Shown: positions 6,688 to 13,246, numbered from the stretch's first letter. The stretch: 22,366 bases of DNA from Halobacteriales archaeon (GCA_020201445.1 JAIVGU010000189.1:1-22366); one strand, 5' to 3'. A program made the numbers and translations. The notes: generated by a model not told the origin, from the letters alone.

Positions 6688-7286
6688 CAAACGTGACCGC
6701 CCATGTCCGCGCCGCCATCCGGGAACGCTTCCCACCCCCCGACTGGCTCGTCGCCTTCGAGGTCCAGTTCCCCCGCGACGAGGGAGGGTATCGCTTCGCC
6801 GACGCCGTGGCCTTCGACACCCGCAAGGGCGCCGGGATGGCGGTCCACGGCTTCGAGGTCAAGGTCAGCCGGGCCGACTGGCTCACGGAGGTCCGCAACC
6901 CGCGCAAGGCTGACCCTGGCCGCGCGTCGTGCGACTACTGGTGGGTGGTGGAGGGGAAGCCGGGCATCGTGAAGCCGGAGGAACTCCCGCACGGCGTCGG
7001 CCTCTATTCGCTGGGGGGCGGCGGCGAGGCCCTGCTGCTCGCCCGCATCCATGCCTCCGTCCGCGACCCGCGACCGGGCGAGCGTCCGCTTGAGCGCAGC
7101 CTCGTCGCCGCGTTCCTACGCCGCCAAGACCCGTTGGAGCCGCGCGCCTACTTCGCTGCCCGCGAGCGCGAGGCCGAGCAGCGCGGCTTCAACCGAGGCC
7201 GCAACGAAGCGGGCCGCCTAGCCCGCAAGAGAGACCGTCTGGAGCGCGCGGGCATCTCCGACGGCGTGGAGTTGAACCTACCATGA
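6684..7286 (+). CDS. PD-(D/E)XK nuclease-like protein (MmcB-like)
   Basis: The 200-residue product follows the restriction-endonuclease-like pattern: E26 in VAFEVQF, D40 in YRFADAVAF, and E58-V-K60 in HGFEVKVSRADW, then a strand with CDYWWVV and PEELPHGVGLYSL. The same layout occurs in phage and bacterial hypothetical proteins related to MmcB-type repair nucleases. The likely role is cutting or processing of viral or host DNA. The charged C-terminal helix (after residue 130) is probably DNA-binding. ATG 6684 has GGAGG at 6671-6675 and an ATGA overlap; upstream in-frame codons belong to other genes. Assignment is from motifs only. Confidence 0.75.
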   Translation: MTNVTAHVRAAIRERFPPPDWLVAFEVQFPRDEGGYRFADAVAFDTRKGAGMAVHGFEVKVSRADWLTEVRNPRKADPGRASCDYWWVVEGKPGIVKPEELPHGVGLYSLGGGGEALLLARIHASVRDPRPGERPLERSLVAAFLRRQDPLEPRAYFAAREREAEQRGFNRGRNEAGRLARKRDRLERAGISDGVELNLP

Positions 7287-7540
7287 CACCCTGGTTTGTG
7301 GACCCCGTGCGGCGCTGTCACCACAACGCCGCTGCTTGCCCTGGACCGGAGACCCCGGAACAGAACTGCGGCGCCAGCATCTACCGCCACATCGTCTTTG
7401 AGAACCCGGACGCGACCGGTCTCTACGACCACTTCACCGGCATCATCGAGGTTGGGCCGGTGCAGGATGATGGGCAGCGCAGGAACGCGCTCGCGGAGGC
7501 GGTGGCGCGGGCGCTGAACGAGGCGAAGGTGGTGCCGTGA
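7283..7540 (+). CDS. Hypothetical protein (85 aa)
   Basis: ATG 7283 overlaps the preceding stop as ATGA, and the end overlaps the next start as GTGA. The product has C-H-H near residue 12, two more Cys by residue 28, a central beta-type segment and a C-terminal helix with LAEAVARALN. The N-terminal Cys/His could form a small zinc site. I do not recognise it. Confidence 0.6.
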   Translation: MTPWFVDPVRRCHHNAAACPGPETPEQNCGASIYRHIVFENPDATGLYDHFTGIIEVGPVQDDGQRRNALAEAVARALNEAKVVP

Positions 7541-7770
7541 GGTCGGACTCCTGCGCCCCCACCTACCCGTCCGGCATCGAACCGGAGTGCTTCACCCACG
7601 CCGTCGGTGATGTGGCCTGCAACCTCCAGGTGGAGCAGGTGCTCGCCGTCGAGCCGCTGCTCACCGACAACGCCAAGGCCAAGATGCTCCGCAAGTTCAC
7701 CTCCATCGACCAGGAGCCGCAAGGCATCTACGGCCGCACGGTCGCCCGAATGCACAGGTGGGTGGCATGA
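7537..7770 (+). CDS. Hypothetical protein (77 aa)
   Basis: GTG 7537 is in a GTGA overlap and the stop is in an ATGA overlap with the next gene. The product contains three Cys in its first 30 residues and a helical C-terminal half with AKAKMLRKFTSID. No family is recognised. Confidence 0.6.
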   Translation: MRSDSCAPTYPSGIEPECFTHAVGDVACNLQVEQVLAVEPLLTDNAKAKMLRKFTSIDQEPQGIYGRTVARMHRWVA

Positions 7771-8183
7771 CGAAGGCTTACAGCACCGACCTCCGCCGCC
7801 TGCCCCGCTTCAGCGTCGGCAGCAAGCGCGAGCCCAACCGCTACCTCATCCTCGTCGCCCACGACCCCTTGTGGAACACGCGCGACGCGCCCCTCGTCAC
7901 CTACCCCGGCGGCAAGGTCCTCGGCCAAGCCTGGCTGGAGAGCCGTGGACCGTGGCTCGCCATCCTGCACCGCGACTTGACGATGGGGCCGGAGCCCCAC
8001 TACTCGCTCCAGGCGCTCGCTCCGACGCGGCGGCACTTCGGTCAAGCCCCGCTCCGCGCGCTCCATGAGGCCGCACAGCGGGAGGCCGAGCGCATCGTGC
8101 GGGACTGGAACGAGTTCGGCGTCAAGCCGACAGGCGACCAGGTGTTCTACTGGTCGAACTGGACGGGGAGGAGGCAACCATGA
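7767..8183 (+). CDS. Hypothetical protein (138 aa)
   Basis: The product has an N-terminal basic segment, a beta-rich middle (RYLILVAHD, PLVTYPGGKVLG, PWLAILHRDL) and a long C-terminal helix, ending with a Trp/Tyr-containing segment. No family is recognised. ATG 7767 in an ATGA overlap is preferred over the in-frame GTG 7758. It ends in another ATGA overlap. Confidence 0.65.
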   Translation: MTKAYSTDLRRLPRFSVGSKREPNRYLILVAHDPLWNTRDAPLVTYPGGKVLGQAWLESRGPWLAILHRDLTMGPEPHYSLQALAPTRRHFGQAPLRALHEAAQREAERIVRDWNEFGVKPTGDQVFYWSNWTGRRQP

Positions 8184-8350
8184 CGCCCGAGGTCGAGCGC
8201 CGCGTCGGCAACGAGCGAGAGGGCGGCTACAAGTTCCGCGCCCGCGCGCCCTGCATCGACGGCACCCTCAACGACCAAGAGGTCCTTGAGAGGTTCATCC
8301 AGCACCAGAAGCGGACCTGCCCCTGCTTCGCCGGAGGGAAGCGGGCATGA
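8180..8350 (+). CDS. Small Cys-containing protein (56 aa)
   Basis: This gene is bracketed by ATGA overlaps on both sides. The product has a charged N-terminus, one Cys at residue 25, a helix with QEVLERFIQHQK and a CPC motif at 47-49. The Cys set could bind a metal. Support is positional and by codon bias. Confidence 0.55.
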   Translation: MTPEVERRVGNEREGGYKFRARAPCIDGTLNDQEVLERFIQHQKRTCPCFAGGKRA

Positions 8351-8757
8351 CCGGGCGCGGCCCCATCAAGGACGGCCTCATGCGGCGCCGCCGCTACTAC
8401 TCGAACAAGGGCACCCGCTACGAGTCCGCGTTCTCCAACCGGCACCCCCCACCCATCCGGCCGGAGGAACTCGTGGACCTGGAGGCGGACCTGCGGCGGC
8501 GTCGCCGCATCCCGGCGAGCAGGCACGGCGTCGCCATCCTGGAGGAGGCCCTGGCCTCCCCCGAGGTTCCCCCTCGCGCTCCCCCTCCTAGCCCCCTCGC
8601 CGTCGCCGACTGGTCGCGGTGCGCCGCCGTGAAGAACGACGGCGACCGCTGCACGAGGCCGGGCCGGAAGCCGCTGCTGCCGTGGGGCAAGGACCCCCGC
8701 CGCCTCTGTGGTCTCCATCACCGTGTTCGTGCGAGCGTCGAGGTGCTGCCGCTTTGA
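8347..8757 (+). CDS. Basic protein with C-terminal zinc motif
   Basis: The 136-residue product has an Arg-rich N-terminal half and a Pro-rich linker. The C-terminal motif is CAAVKNDGDRCTRPGRK followed by LCGLHHR. That C...C...C..HH pattern matches a small zinc-binding motif found at the ends of many actinophage and archaeal-virus proteins. The basic region suggests nucleic-acid binding. The start is ATG 8347 in an ATGA overlap. The end overlaps the next start as TTGA. Confidence 0.65.
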   Translation: MTGRGPIKDGLMRRRRYYSNKGTRYESAFSNRHPPPIRPEELVDLEADLRRRRRIPASRHGVAILEEALASPEVPPRAPPPSPLAVADWSRCAAVKNDGDRCTRPGRKPLLPWGKDPRRLCGLHHRVRASVEVLPL

Positions 8758-9140
8758 CGGGTGGCATCTTGGACGCGACGAGCGCGCCCTACGTCAAGCG
8801 GCACGTTGAGGGCGGGTCCTGGATGGGCGGCCCGCCGGAGTGTCCTCGGCGTGGGGAGGACGAGTGCCGGAACCGGGAGTGCTTGGGCATCGAGCATCGG
8901 TCGGCGCAAAACATCATCCACGCGGTCCTCCTCGCGGCTGACAGGGACCTTGCGGAGAGCGGGTTCGTCGTCGTGAAGCGCGGCGACTTGGAGGCCCTGT
9001 TCGAGCGCGAGGCGGACGGGAGCCTGCGGCGCCCGAACAGCCGAATCACGCAGGACGGCCGCTCCACGGGCCGCTTCTTCGCGCTCGACCGCCTCCACGC
9101 GGTCTTGACCGGCAGCAAACCAGGCGAGGCGAAGGCTTGA
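8754..9140 (+). CDS. Hypothetical protein with Cys cluster (128 aa)
   Basis: The start is TTG 8754, the first base of a TTGA overlap, with GAGGTG about 8 bases upstream; there is no ATG before the middle of the gene. A cluster C-x7-C-x4-C lies at about residues 27-41 in the segment PECPRRGEDECRNREC. The rest is helical and basic, with ALFEREADGSL and a segment GRFFALDRL. Unknown family. Confidence 0.6.
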   Translation: MTGGILDATSAPYVKRHVEGGSWMGGPPECPRRGEDECRNRECLGIEHRSAQNIIHAVLLAADRDLAESGFVVVKRGDLEALFEREADGSLRRPNSRITQDGRSTGRFFALDRLHAVLTGSKPGEAKA

Positions 9141-9343
9141 CGAGCCACGAGGCAACCGCCTTCACGGGCGACAAGACCAACCCGGCCGCCGTCGCCGCCC
9201 ACCTCCACAAGGGCGGCCTGCGCGACCCCGAGGTTCTCACCGGGCCGCGTGGGTTGCGTTTCTTCAGCGACCACGGCCTCACGGAGAGCAACCAGGCGGC
9301 GGTCATGGAGCGCCTCAAGGTCCTCGTGCAGGAGGCGGCCTAG
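9137..9343 (+). CDS. Hypothetical protein (68 aa)
   Basis: TTG 9137 overlaps the previous stop as TTGA. The product is a small, mixed alpha-beta protein with LRDPEVLTGPRGLRFF in the middle and an amphipathic C-terminal helix ending MERLKVLVQEAA. No family is recognised. Confidence 0.6.
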   Translation: MTSHEATAFTGDKTNPAAVAAHLHKGGLRDPEVLTGPRGLRFFSDHGLTESNQAAVMERLKVLVQEAA

Positions 9344-9480
9344 TGGCGATGTGCCGGTGCGGGTTCGACGCGAAGGGCGGGCAGGGCCACCTTGACACGC
9401 ACCTCGCGTTCTACGCCCGGAGCCCGCCTGCGGAGCGGGCGCGGCATGGTCGAGTCGAGCCCCAGGTGGCTCCGCGATGA
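9343..9480 (+). CDS. Small C2H2-like protein (45 aa)
   Basis: The GTG start shares its first base with the preceding TAG. The product has CRC at residues 4-6 and H16/H20 in a stretch resembling a minimal zinc finger, then a basic, Pro-rich tail. It ends in an ATGA overlap with the next gene. Confidence 0.5.
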   Translation: MAMCRCGFDAKGGQGHLDTHLAFYARSPPAERARHGRVEPQVAPR

Positions 9481-9614
9481 ACCGGCTACTCGGCGGGTCC
9501 GCGCGCCTGCCCGGTGGGCGCGTCGTGCCCTGCTGCGAGTGCCACGCCGCCATCGGCGGAGGCCCATGCCTCGCCTGCATCCGGGCGCCGTGCGGGGAGG
9601 GCTGCGACTCGTGA
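9477..9614 (+). CDS. Small Cys-rich zinc-ribbon-like protein (45 aa)
   Basis: This gene lies between an ATGA and a GTGA overlap. The product has CCEC (19-22), C31-x2-C34 and two more Cys near the end, a spacing consistent with a compact zinc ribbon. No further homology is recognised. Eight of 45 residues are Cys or His, unlikely in a chance frame. Confidence 0.55.
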   Translation: MNRLLGGSARLPGGRVVPCCECHAAIGGGPCLACIRAPCGEGCDS

Positions 9615-9814
9615 AGGCCACGCTCGTCATCCTCCTCGCCGCCTGCGTGACCTGCGACGCCGTGGTCGGCGCACCGTGCCGCTACGTCAACCGCACCACG
9701 AACCGGCGAGCCACCGGCCTCACCCCGCGCCCCCACGCCGCCCGCTGCACCCTCGCCCGGCGGCTTCTTCCCCTTCCCTCCTTCAAAGTCCTCACGAGCA
9801 TCGGAGACACCGAC
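9611..9814 (+). other. In-frame upstream extension of the next gene, possibly secreted N-terminus
   Basis: GTG 9611 forms a GTGA overlap with the preceding gene and opens a frame that runs without a stop into the gene at 9815. The first 22 residues (MKATLVILLAACVTCDAVVG) look like a signal peptide. Codon bias is good to about 9760, then weakens into a pyrimidine-rich stretch. Either the 9815 gene is really 68 residues longer, or this is a leader containing a vestigial small gene. Confidence 0.35.
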
Positions 9815-10414
9815 ATGCAACCCAACGACAAGGCGCCCCCAGCGGCGCAGGAAAGCCAGCCAGCGACCGACAAGAAGCCCCGCGCCGCCCCTGTGAAGGT
9901 GAGCCTGGGCGACGCCAACGAGGCGCTCCTCGCCAGGATGAAGGCCGAGGTGAAGGTGCCCGGCACCGACATCGGGCTCCTCACGCGCGGCGTGGAGACC
10001 GTGCTGCGGGACCTCCAGGAGCGCCTCGACGCGAAGGGGAAGCACCAGACCATCGAGGGTGTCCTGGGGCGGCAGGTGAGCGTTCCCATCACGGCGTCGG
10101 CGGTGGTCGTGTTCAACGTGCAGGTCGCGGACGACGAGCCGGTGAGCTACGCCTTCGGGCTCGTGCCCGGCCGTGAGGGGGTGCTGCCGTTCAATGTGGA
10201 GGTCGGTGCTGTCCGGCGTGCGCCGCTGGAGCCGGAGGGGCGGAAGGTTGTGGACATGGGGCCGGAGGTGGACCCGACGGCCACGCCGTCGCCGGTCGGG
10301 CTCACGGAGTCGGGCAAGACCGGCGCCGGGCCGTCCATCGACCCCGACCGCGACCCCACCGTCCTCGCCGCCGAGAGCGAGCCAGAGGTGGACCTCGAAG
10401 CCCGCGCGAGGTGA
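9815..10414 (+). CDS. Hypothetical protein (199 aa)
   Basis: The product has a polar N-terminal linker, a helical region (LGDANEALLARMKAEVK and GLLTRGVETVLRDLQERL), a beta-rich domain (RQVSVPITASAVVVFNVQVADD) and an acidic, Pro/Gly-rich C-terminal tail that is probably disordered. No family is recognised. ATG 9815 is chosen because GGAGA at 9803-9807 lies seven bases upstream. GTG 9611 would add a hydrophobic N-terminus (see 9611-9814). The end overlaps a possible small gene as GTGA. Confidence 0.7.
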   Translation: MQPNDKAPPAAQESQPATDKKPRAAPVKVSLGDANEALLARMKAEVKVPGTDIGLLTRGVETVLRDLQERLDAKGKHQTIEGVLGRQVSVPITASAVVVFNVQVADDEPVSYAFGLVPGREGVLPFNVEVGAVRRAPLEPEGRKVVDMGPEVDPTATPSPVGLTESGKTGAGPSIDPDRDPTVLAAESEPEVDLEARAR

Positions 10415-10587
10415 GCCCCGCGCTCCTCCGCCTGCTGCGCCTCCTCCGCCCGGCACCTCAACCCCTCCCTCTTCGCACCCGTCCAACCTCCCCGCCACCG
10501 TCGGCGTCGGAGGCGTGTCGTGGCAAGCGTGTTCCCTGCTCGTGCGGCAAGGCGCACCGCCTCGGCAGCAAGGCCCACCACGCCTAG
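10411..10587 (+). CDS. Possible small zinc-binding protein (58 aa)
   Basis: A GTG start in a GTGA overlap opens a 58-residue frame. The N-terminal half is Leu/Pro/Arg-rich and may be low complexity. The C-terminal part (GKRVPCSCGKAHRLGSKAHH) reads like a compact Cys/His zinc site. Codon bias is mixed in the middle. It closes the long overlapping gene chain. Confidence 0.4.
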   Translation: MSPALLRLLRLLRPAPQPLPLRTRPTSPPPSASEACRGKRVPCSCGKAHRLGSKAHHA

Positions 10588-10611
10588 CAGCCAACCCTCC
10601 TCCCCCTTCAC

Positions 10612-10630
10612 CACTCCTTTATATCACCAG
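10612..10630 (+). promoter_or_regulatory. Possible TATA promoter for TerS-like gene
   Basis: TTTATAT at 10618-10624 is the only AT-rich island in this gap. Its centre lies about 30 bases before ATG 10651, the distance expected for a leaderless or nearly leaderless archaeal transcript. It lacks the CACGACT element at the usual spacing. Confidence 0.4.
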
Positions 10631-10650
10631 GCGACGCTTCGAGTGCAGGG

Positions 10651-11397
10651 ATGCCCCCCGAGAAGAGACTCATCACAGCGCCCACCTGGGAACGCCAGGA
10701 CGACGAAGGCGACGAAGCATGGCGCGCCTTCAAAACCTACCGCGACCTCGGCCTCGACCGCTCCCTAGACTCCGCACGGCAGCGCCTCGGCAACCCGTCG
10801 GAAGGCTACACCCGCGTCCTTGAAGGATGGTCGAGCGAGTGGTCGTGGGTGCGCCGTTGCGTGGACTACGAGCGCCACCTGGACACGAAGCGCCGGGCGG
10901 CTGCGGAGGCGGCCATCGTGGAGATGGCGGAGCGGCAGGCGCGGGACGCCATGAGCCTTCAGGCGGGGCTTCGTCCGTTCTTCGAGGCGCTCGCCTCCAT
11001 GTCGGGCAAGACGGCCTCCGAGTTGGTGGAGATGTCGCCGGTCGCGCTTGGGGTGCTGATGAAGGAGTTGGCGCCCGCGTTCAAGGCTGCGGCCGAGGTG
11101 GAGCGCAAGGCGAGGGGTGTGGAGGAGGTCAAGGTGAGCCTCCAGGGCACGGTCGTCGTGGATGGCTTGCGGCAGGCGTTCATGGAGCGCGCTGCGCGTC
11201 GTCGCGAGGGGGATGGGATGCACTCGGTCGGTGATGGCGCTGTCCCGGCGCCGGAGGCCGGGAGTGAACCTGGTTCAAGTTCCGTGGGGTCGGTCGTGGC
11301 CGCCGCCGTTCAGGTCCCGGCGATTCTGTCGCCCATCCTAGACGCGGCTGAACAGGGTTCAGAAAGCGAGGAGGAGCAGCACCTCCTCCCCGACTAG
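10651..11397 (+). CDS. Putative terminase small subunit
   Basis: The 248-residue product begins with a WER motif and the pattern AWRAFKTYRDLG, RSLDSARQRLG, a spacer, then WSSEWSWVRRCVDYERHLD. This matches a phage family often annotated as terminase small subunit, in which an N-terminal HTH recognises viral DNA for packaging. The middle is a long helix, and the C-terminal 60 residues are Ser/Gly/Glu-rich and probably disordered. The large terminase is 3.2 kb downstream, so the pair is split by an unusual insertion. A related function such as transcriptional regulation remains possible. Confidence 0.7.
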   Translation: MPPEKRLITAPTWERQDDEGDEAWRAFKTYRDLGLDRSLDSARQRLGNPSEGYTRVLEGWSSEWSWVRRCVDYERHLDTKRRAAAEAAIVEMAERQARDAMSLQAGLRPFFEALASMSGKTASELVEMSPVALGVLMKELAPAFKAAAEVERKARGVEEVKVSLQGTVVVDGLRQAFMERAARRREGDGMHSVGDGAVPAPEAGSEPGSSSVGSVVAAAVQVPAILSPILDAAEQGSESEEEQHLLPD

Positions 11398-11586
11398 GCG
11401 TTTCCGTTCTGCCCATTCCTTGAAGGTCTTGGCGGGCAGGCGCTCCGCCGCCTTCATGGTGCGGCGGTTGGGCCAGCGGCGCGCGCCGCCCAGGTGGGTG
11501 AGGTCGTGGGACTCTTGGCCCGTGGCGTCGCGGCCGTCGCGGGACCTCGTGGCGGACCCGCCGCGCGAGTTCTTGGCGCTCGGCAT
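11359..11586 (-). CDS. Small basic protein on the minus strand (75 aa)
   Basis: This is the only minus-strand frame I accept. About 90% of its codons end in G or C, and the product looks protein-like: a polar N-terminus, RRWPNRRTMKAAERLPAKTF, then an amphipathic, charged helix and a hydrophobic end. It overlaps the end of the TerS-like gene tail to tail by 39 bases. No recognisable promoter or strong ribosome binding site lies upstream on its strand. Family unknown. The competing plus-strand frames here read as Arg/Pro-rich shadows. Confidence 0.5.
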   Translation of the reverse strand: MPSAKNSRGGSATRSRDGRDATGQESHDLTHLGGARRWPNRRTMKAAERLPAKTFKEWAERKRLVGEEVLLLLAF

Positions 11587-11589
11587 CCC

Positions 11590-12290
11590 GCAACCCCCCG
11601 GCTCCGTGCCCCCGGCAGGAAAGGTTCAAAGCCCGGCCGTGTCTTTGCCGGGTGGGCCGAGGACGCTGAAACCCCCTCGTGGGGCTGTGGCGGACTCCTC
11701 GAAAGAGGACTAAGGCCCACCGCCGTCCGTCGGACACGGGCCGCCCCGCATGGGGGGTGTTGGCCGTCGCCGCCTGCCTGGCGGGAGGTTGTCGGCAACC
11801 ATGCACCCTCGCCCTCGGCGCGTGTGCGCCATGCCCGCCCAAGCAGGGCATCAAGATAGCAACCAACCTGTCGCAGGCCCCAGCGGTTCTCCTCTGGTTC
11901 CTGCGCTGCTTCCCCCGGCAGCGACCGGGGGCGGCGCCCCGGCGCCGATAGGCCAACCGCCTCCCCACGACCGACCCCGCCCGCCAGGGAAAGGGGACGC
12001 TCGGGCTCGATGGGGCACCCTCGGGAGAGGGCGAGGCGCGCGGCTCCGGGCCATCTAGGCGCCGTCCAAGCGCGCGCTCCTCGGGACGCTGGGGGGTGCG
12101 TGGCAGCGGCTCACGGTATCCAACCCGTGCCGACTTCACCGTCGGGGTGCCTGTCGCCTCGCAGCCATCGGTTCACCCCCGTTTTGGGCGAGGAGAGAGG
12201 GCGCCCTGCTAAGGCGCAACCTGGGACCCCGTGCGGCGCACTTGGCTGCGTGGCATGGGTCGGGCCTTGGTCCCTCTCCTCGCCGGACCA
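11590..12290 (+). ncRNA. Candidate large structured RNA (~700 nt)
   Basis: No frame here has convincing coding character, yet the DNA is as GC-rich as the genes and packed with perfect hairpins. Examples: CCTC-GAAA-GAGG (11697-11708); CCGCC/GGCGG (11770-11784); GGTTG/CAACC (11787-11800); GGCGC/GCGCC (11817-11830); ATGCCC/GGGCAT (11831-11851); CCCCCGG/CCGGGGG (11912-11931); GGCGC/GCGCC (11933-11946); CCCTC-GGGA-GAGGG (12018-12031); CACGG/CCGTG (12112-12129); CCGAC/GTCGG (12130-12145); and an 11 bp helix joining 12187-12197 with 12274-12284. Two loops are GNRA type only when read on the plus strand. It ends just before promoter P4. Large ornate phage RNAs (GOLLD, ROOL) are the nearest concept, but I see no sequence identity to them. 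The boundaries are approximate. Confidence 0.5.
12187..12284 (+). ncRNA. 3' domain of the candidate RNA closed by an 11 bp helix
   Basis: GGCGAGGAGAG at 12187-12197 pairs perfectly with CTCTCCTCGCC at 12274-12284. Inside is a 5 bp stem with a 7-base loop, GCGCC-CTGCTAA-GGCGC (12201-12217), identical in form to a tRNA anticodon arm, and a GGACC/GGTCC pairing (12224-12228 with 12269-12273) stacked on the closing helix. No T-arm or D-arm is present, so it is not a normal tRNA. Confidence 0.5.
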
Positions 12291-12295
12291 ACCGG

Positions 12296-12323
12296 CCTAA
12301 ATCTATATACTTAGCACACCTAC
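12296..12323 (+). promoter_or_regulatory. Promoter P4 (BRE/TATA-like)
   Basis: CCTAAAT precedes TATATACTTAGC (12304-12315) and then a CACACCTAC word. It aligns with P1 with a two-base gap (TTAGC and CTAC shared). The expected start is near 12333, about ten bases before TTG 12344. Confidence 0.55.
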
Positions 12324-12343
12324 GCGCAGGTGAGGCCAACCAC

Positions 12344-13192
12344 TTGCCCGCCCTCCTCGCATACCACAGCAACCCAGAACTGAAGCGCAAGCGCATCGCC
12401 ATCATGCGGCAGCACCGCAAAGCCGACCTCCTCGCCGCCGGAGCCACAGGCGTCCCCAGCATGGGACAGAAGGGCTGCGCCGTCGCCTGCACCGTGGACG
12501 GCTACAACCACGCCCGCTACCCCGTCGAACTCGGTCTCCCCGAAGAACTCGCCCACCTTGAGGACGCCCTCTTCGAGTCTCTCCACCGCGTCGGCGCCAA
12601 CAAGGCTGGGCAGGACTGGCCGGTCCAGTTCCTCGAAGCCATCCCCGTCGGCGCGGACACGCACAGGGCGCACCACCGCATCATGGCGCGCATCCTGCGC
12701 GAGGTCGCGCTCGCGCCCGACATGAAGGACGAGTGGGGCGTCCGCGTCGCCGTCGAAGCCGTCGCCGCCCTCCATGACCAGTCGGCGGGCGGGACGCTGA
12801 TGTGCGCCATCGACTCCTGGGCCGCCGAGGCCGCCGGGGCCGCCTGGGCCGCCTGGGCCGCCGAGGCCGCCGGGGCCGCCTGGGCCGCCGGGGCCGCCGA
12901 GGCCGCCGGGGCCGCCTGGGCCGCCGGGGCCGCCGGGGCCGCCGGGGCCGCCTGGGCCGCCGGGGCCGCCGGGGCCGCCGGGGCCGCCTGGGCCGCCGAG
13001 GCCGCCTGGGCCGCCGGGGCCGCCTGGGCCGCCGAGGCCGCCAGGGCCGCCAGGGCCGCCAGGGCCGCCAGGGCCGCCAGGGCCGCCGAGGCCGCCGGGG
13101 CCGCCAGGGCCGCCGGGGCCGCCTGGGCCGCGCGCAAGAAGGCTGTCCTCACCATGCGCGACATCGTTCTCGAAGAACTCCGCAGGGCCTAG
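12344..13192 (+). CDS. Phage repeat protein with (Ala-Ala-X)n C-terminal helix
   Basis: The 282-residue product has an N-terminal domain (1-158) matching a family of phage hypotheticals. Shared landmarks are NPELKRKRIAIMRQHRKAD, KGCAVACTVDG, YPVELGLPEELAHLEDALFESL and WPVQFLEAIPVGAD. As in that family it is followed by a tract of near-identical triplets, here 35 units of Ala-Ala plus Trp, Glu, Gly or Arg (159-263), and a basic tail. Relatives use Ser-Ala-Ala-W/R/E units. The tract should be a long alanine helix. Function unknown. TTG 12344 is chosen because the expected transcript start is about 12333, GGTGA (12329-12333) lies ten bases upstream and the product then begins where the family does. 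Upstream in-frame codons lie inside the promoter and RNA. Confidence 0.75.
   Translation: MPALLAYHSNPELKRKRIAIMRQHRKADLLAAGATGVPSMGQKGCAVACTVDGYNHARYPVELGLPEELAHLEDALFESLHRVGANKAGQDWPVQFLEAIPVGADTHRAHHRIMARILREVALAPDMKDEWGVRVAVEAVAALHDQSAGGTLMCAIDSWAAEAAGAAWAAWAAEAAGAAWAAGAAEAAGAAWAAGAAGAAGAAWAAGAAGAAGAAWAAEAAWAAGAAWAAEAARAARAARAARAARAAEAAGAARAAGAAWAARKKAVLTMRDIVLEELRRA
12818..13132 (+). repeat. 9 bp tandem repeat, 35 units, coding Ala-Ala-X
   Basis: The unit is NGG or GAG followed by two GCC codons (one GCG in the last unit). The variable codon takes only four forms: TGG, GGG, GAG and AGG, each one base from GGG. Arg is always AGG inside the tract, whereas the genome otherwise favours CGC. 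Runs of identical units, such as five AGG in a row, point to slippage or unequal recombination. Confidence 0.95.
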
Positions 13193-13246
13193 TCTGTCTC
13201 GGCAACCTCAAAACCCCAGGCCACGGTCCAACCCGCGAGGCCCAAA

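Noticed and set aside
11679..11951. A lipoprotein-like ORF in the hairpin region
   Set aside because: The hydrophobic Cys-rich stretch arises from GC hairpins; start GTG has no ribosome binding site, and the flanks are Arg/Pro-rich.
12201..12217. A tRNA-Ser(GCU) gene
   Set aside because: Only the anticodon arm fits. There is no T-arm with a TTCRA loop downstream, no D-arm upstream, and the closing helix is 11 bp, so a functional tRNA is not supported.
11590..12290. RNase P RNA, SRP RNA or a group I/II intron
   Set aside because: None of the conserved core words of those RNAs were found by eye, and no split gene flanks the region.
12136..12492. Minus-strand ORF across P4
   Set aside because: It runs through the promoter and the start of a recognised plus-strand gene, and its composition is shadow-like.
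12818..13132. CRISPR array or minisatellite origin
   Set aside because: Units are 9 bp without spacers and stay in one coding frame with a known phage protein domain upstream and a sensible tail downstream.
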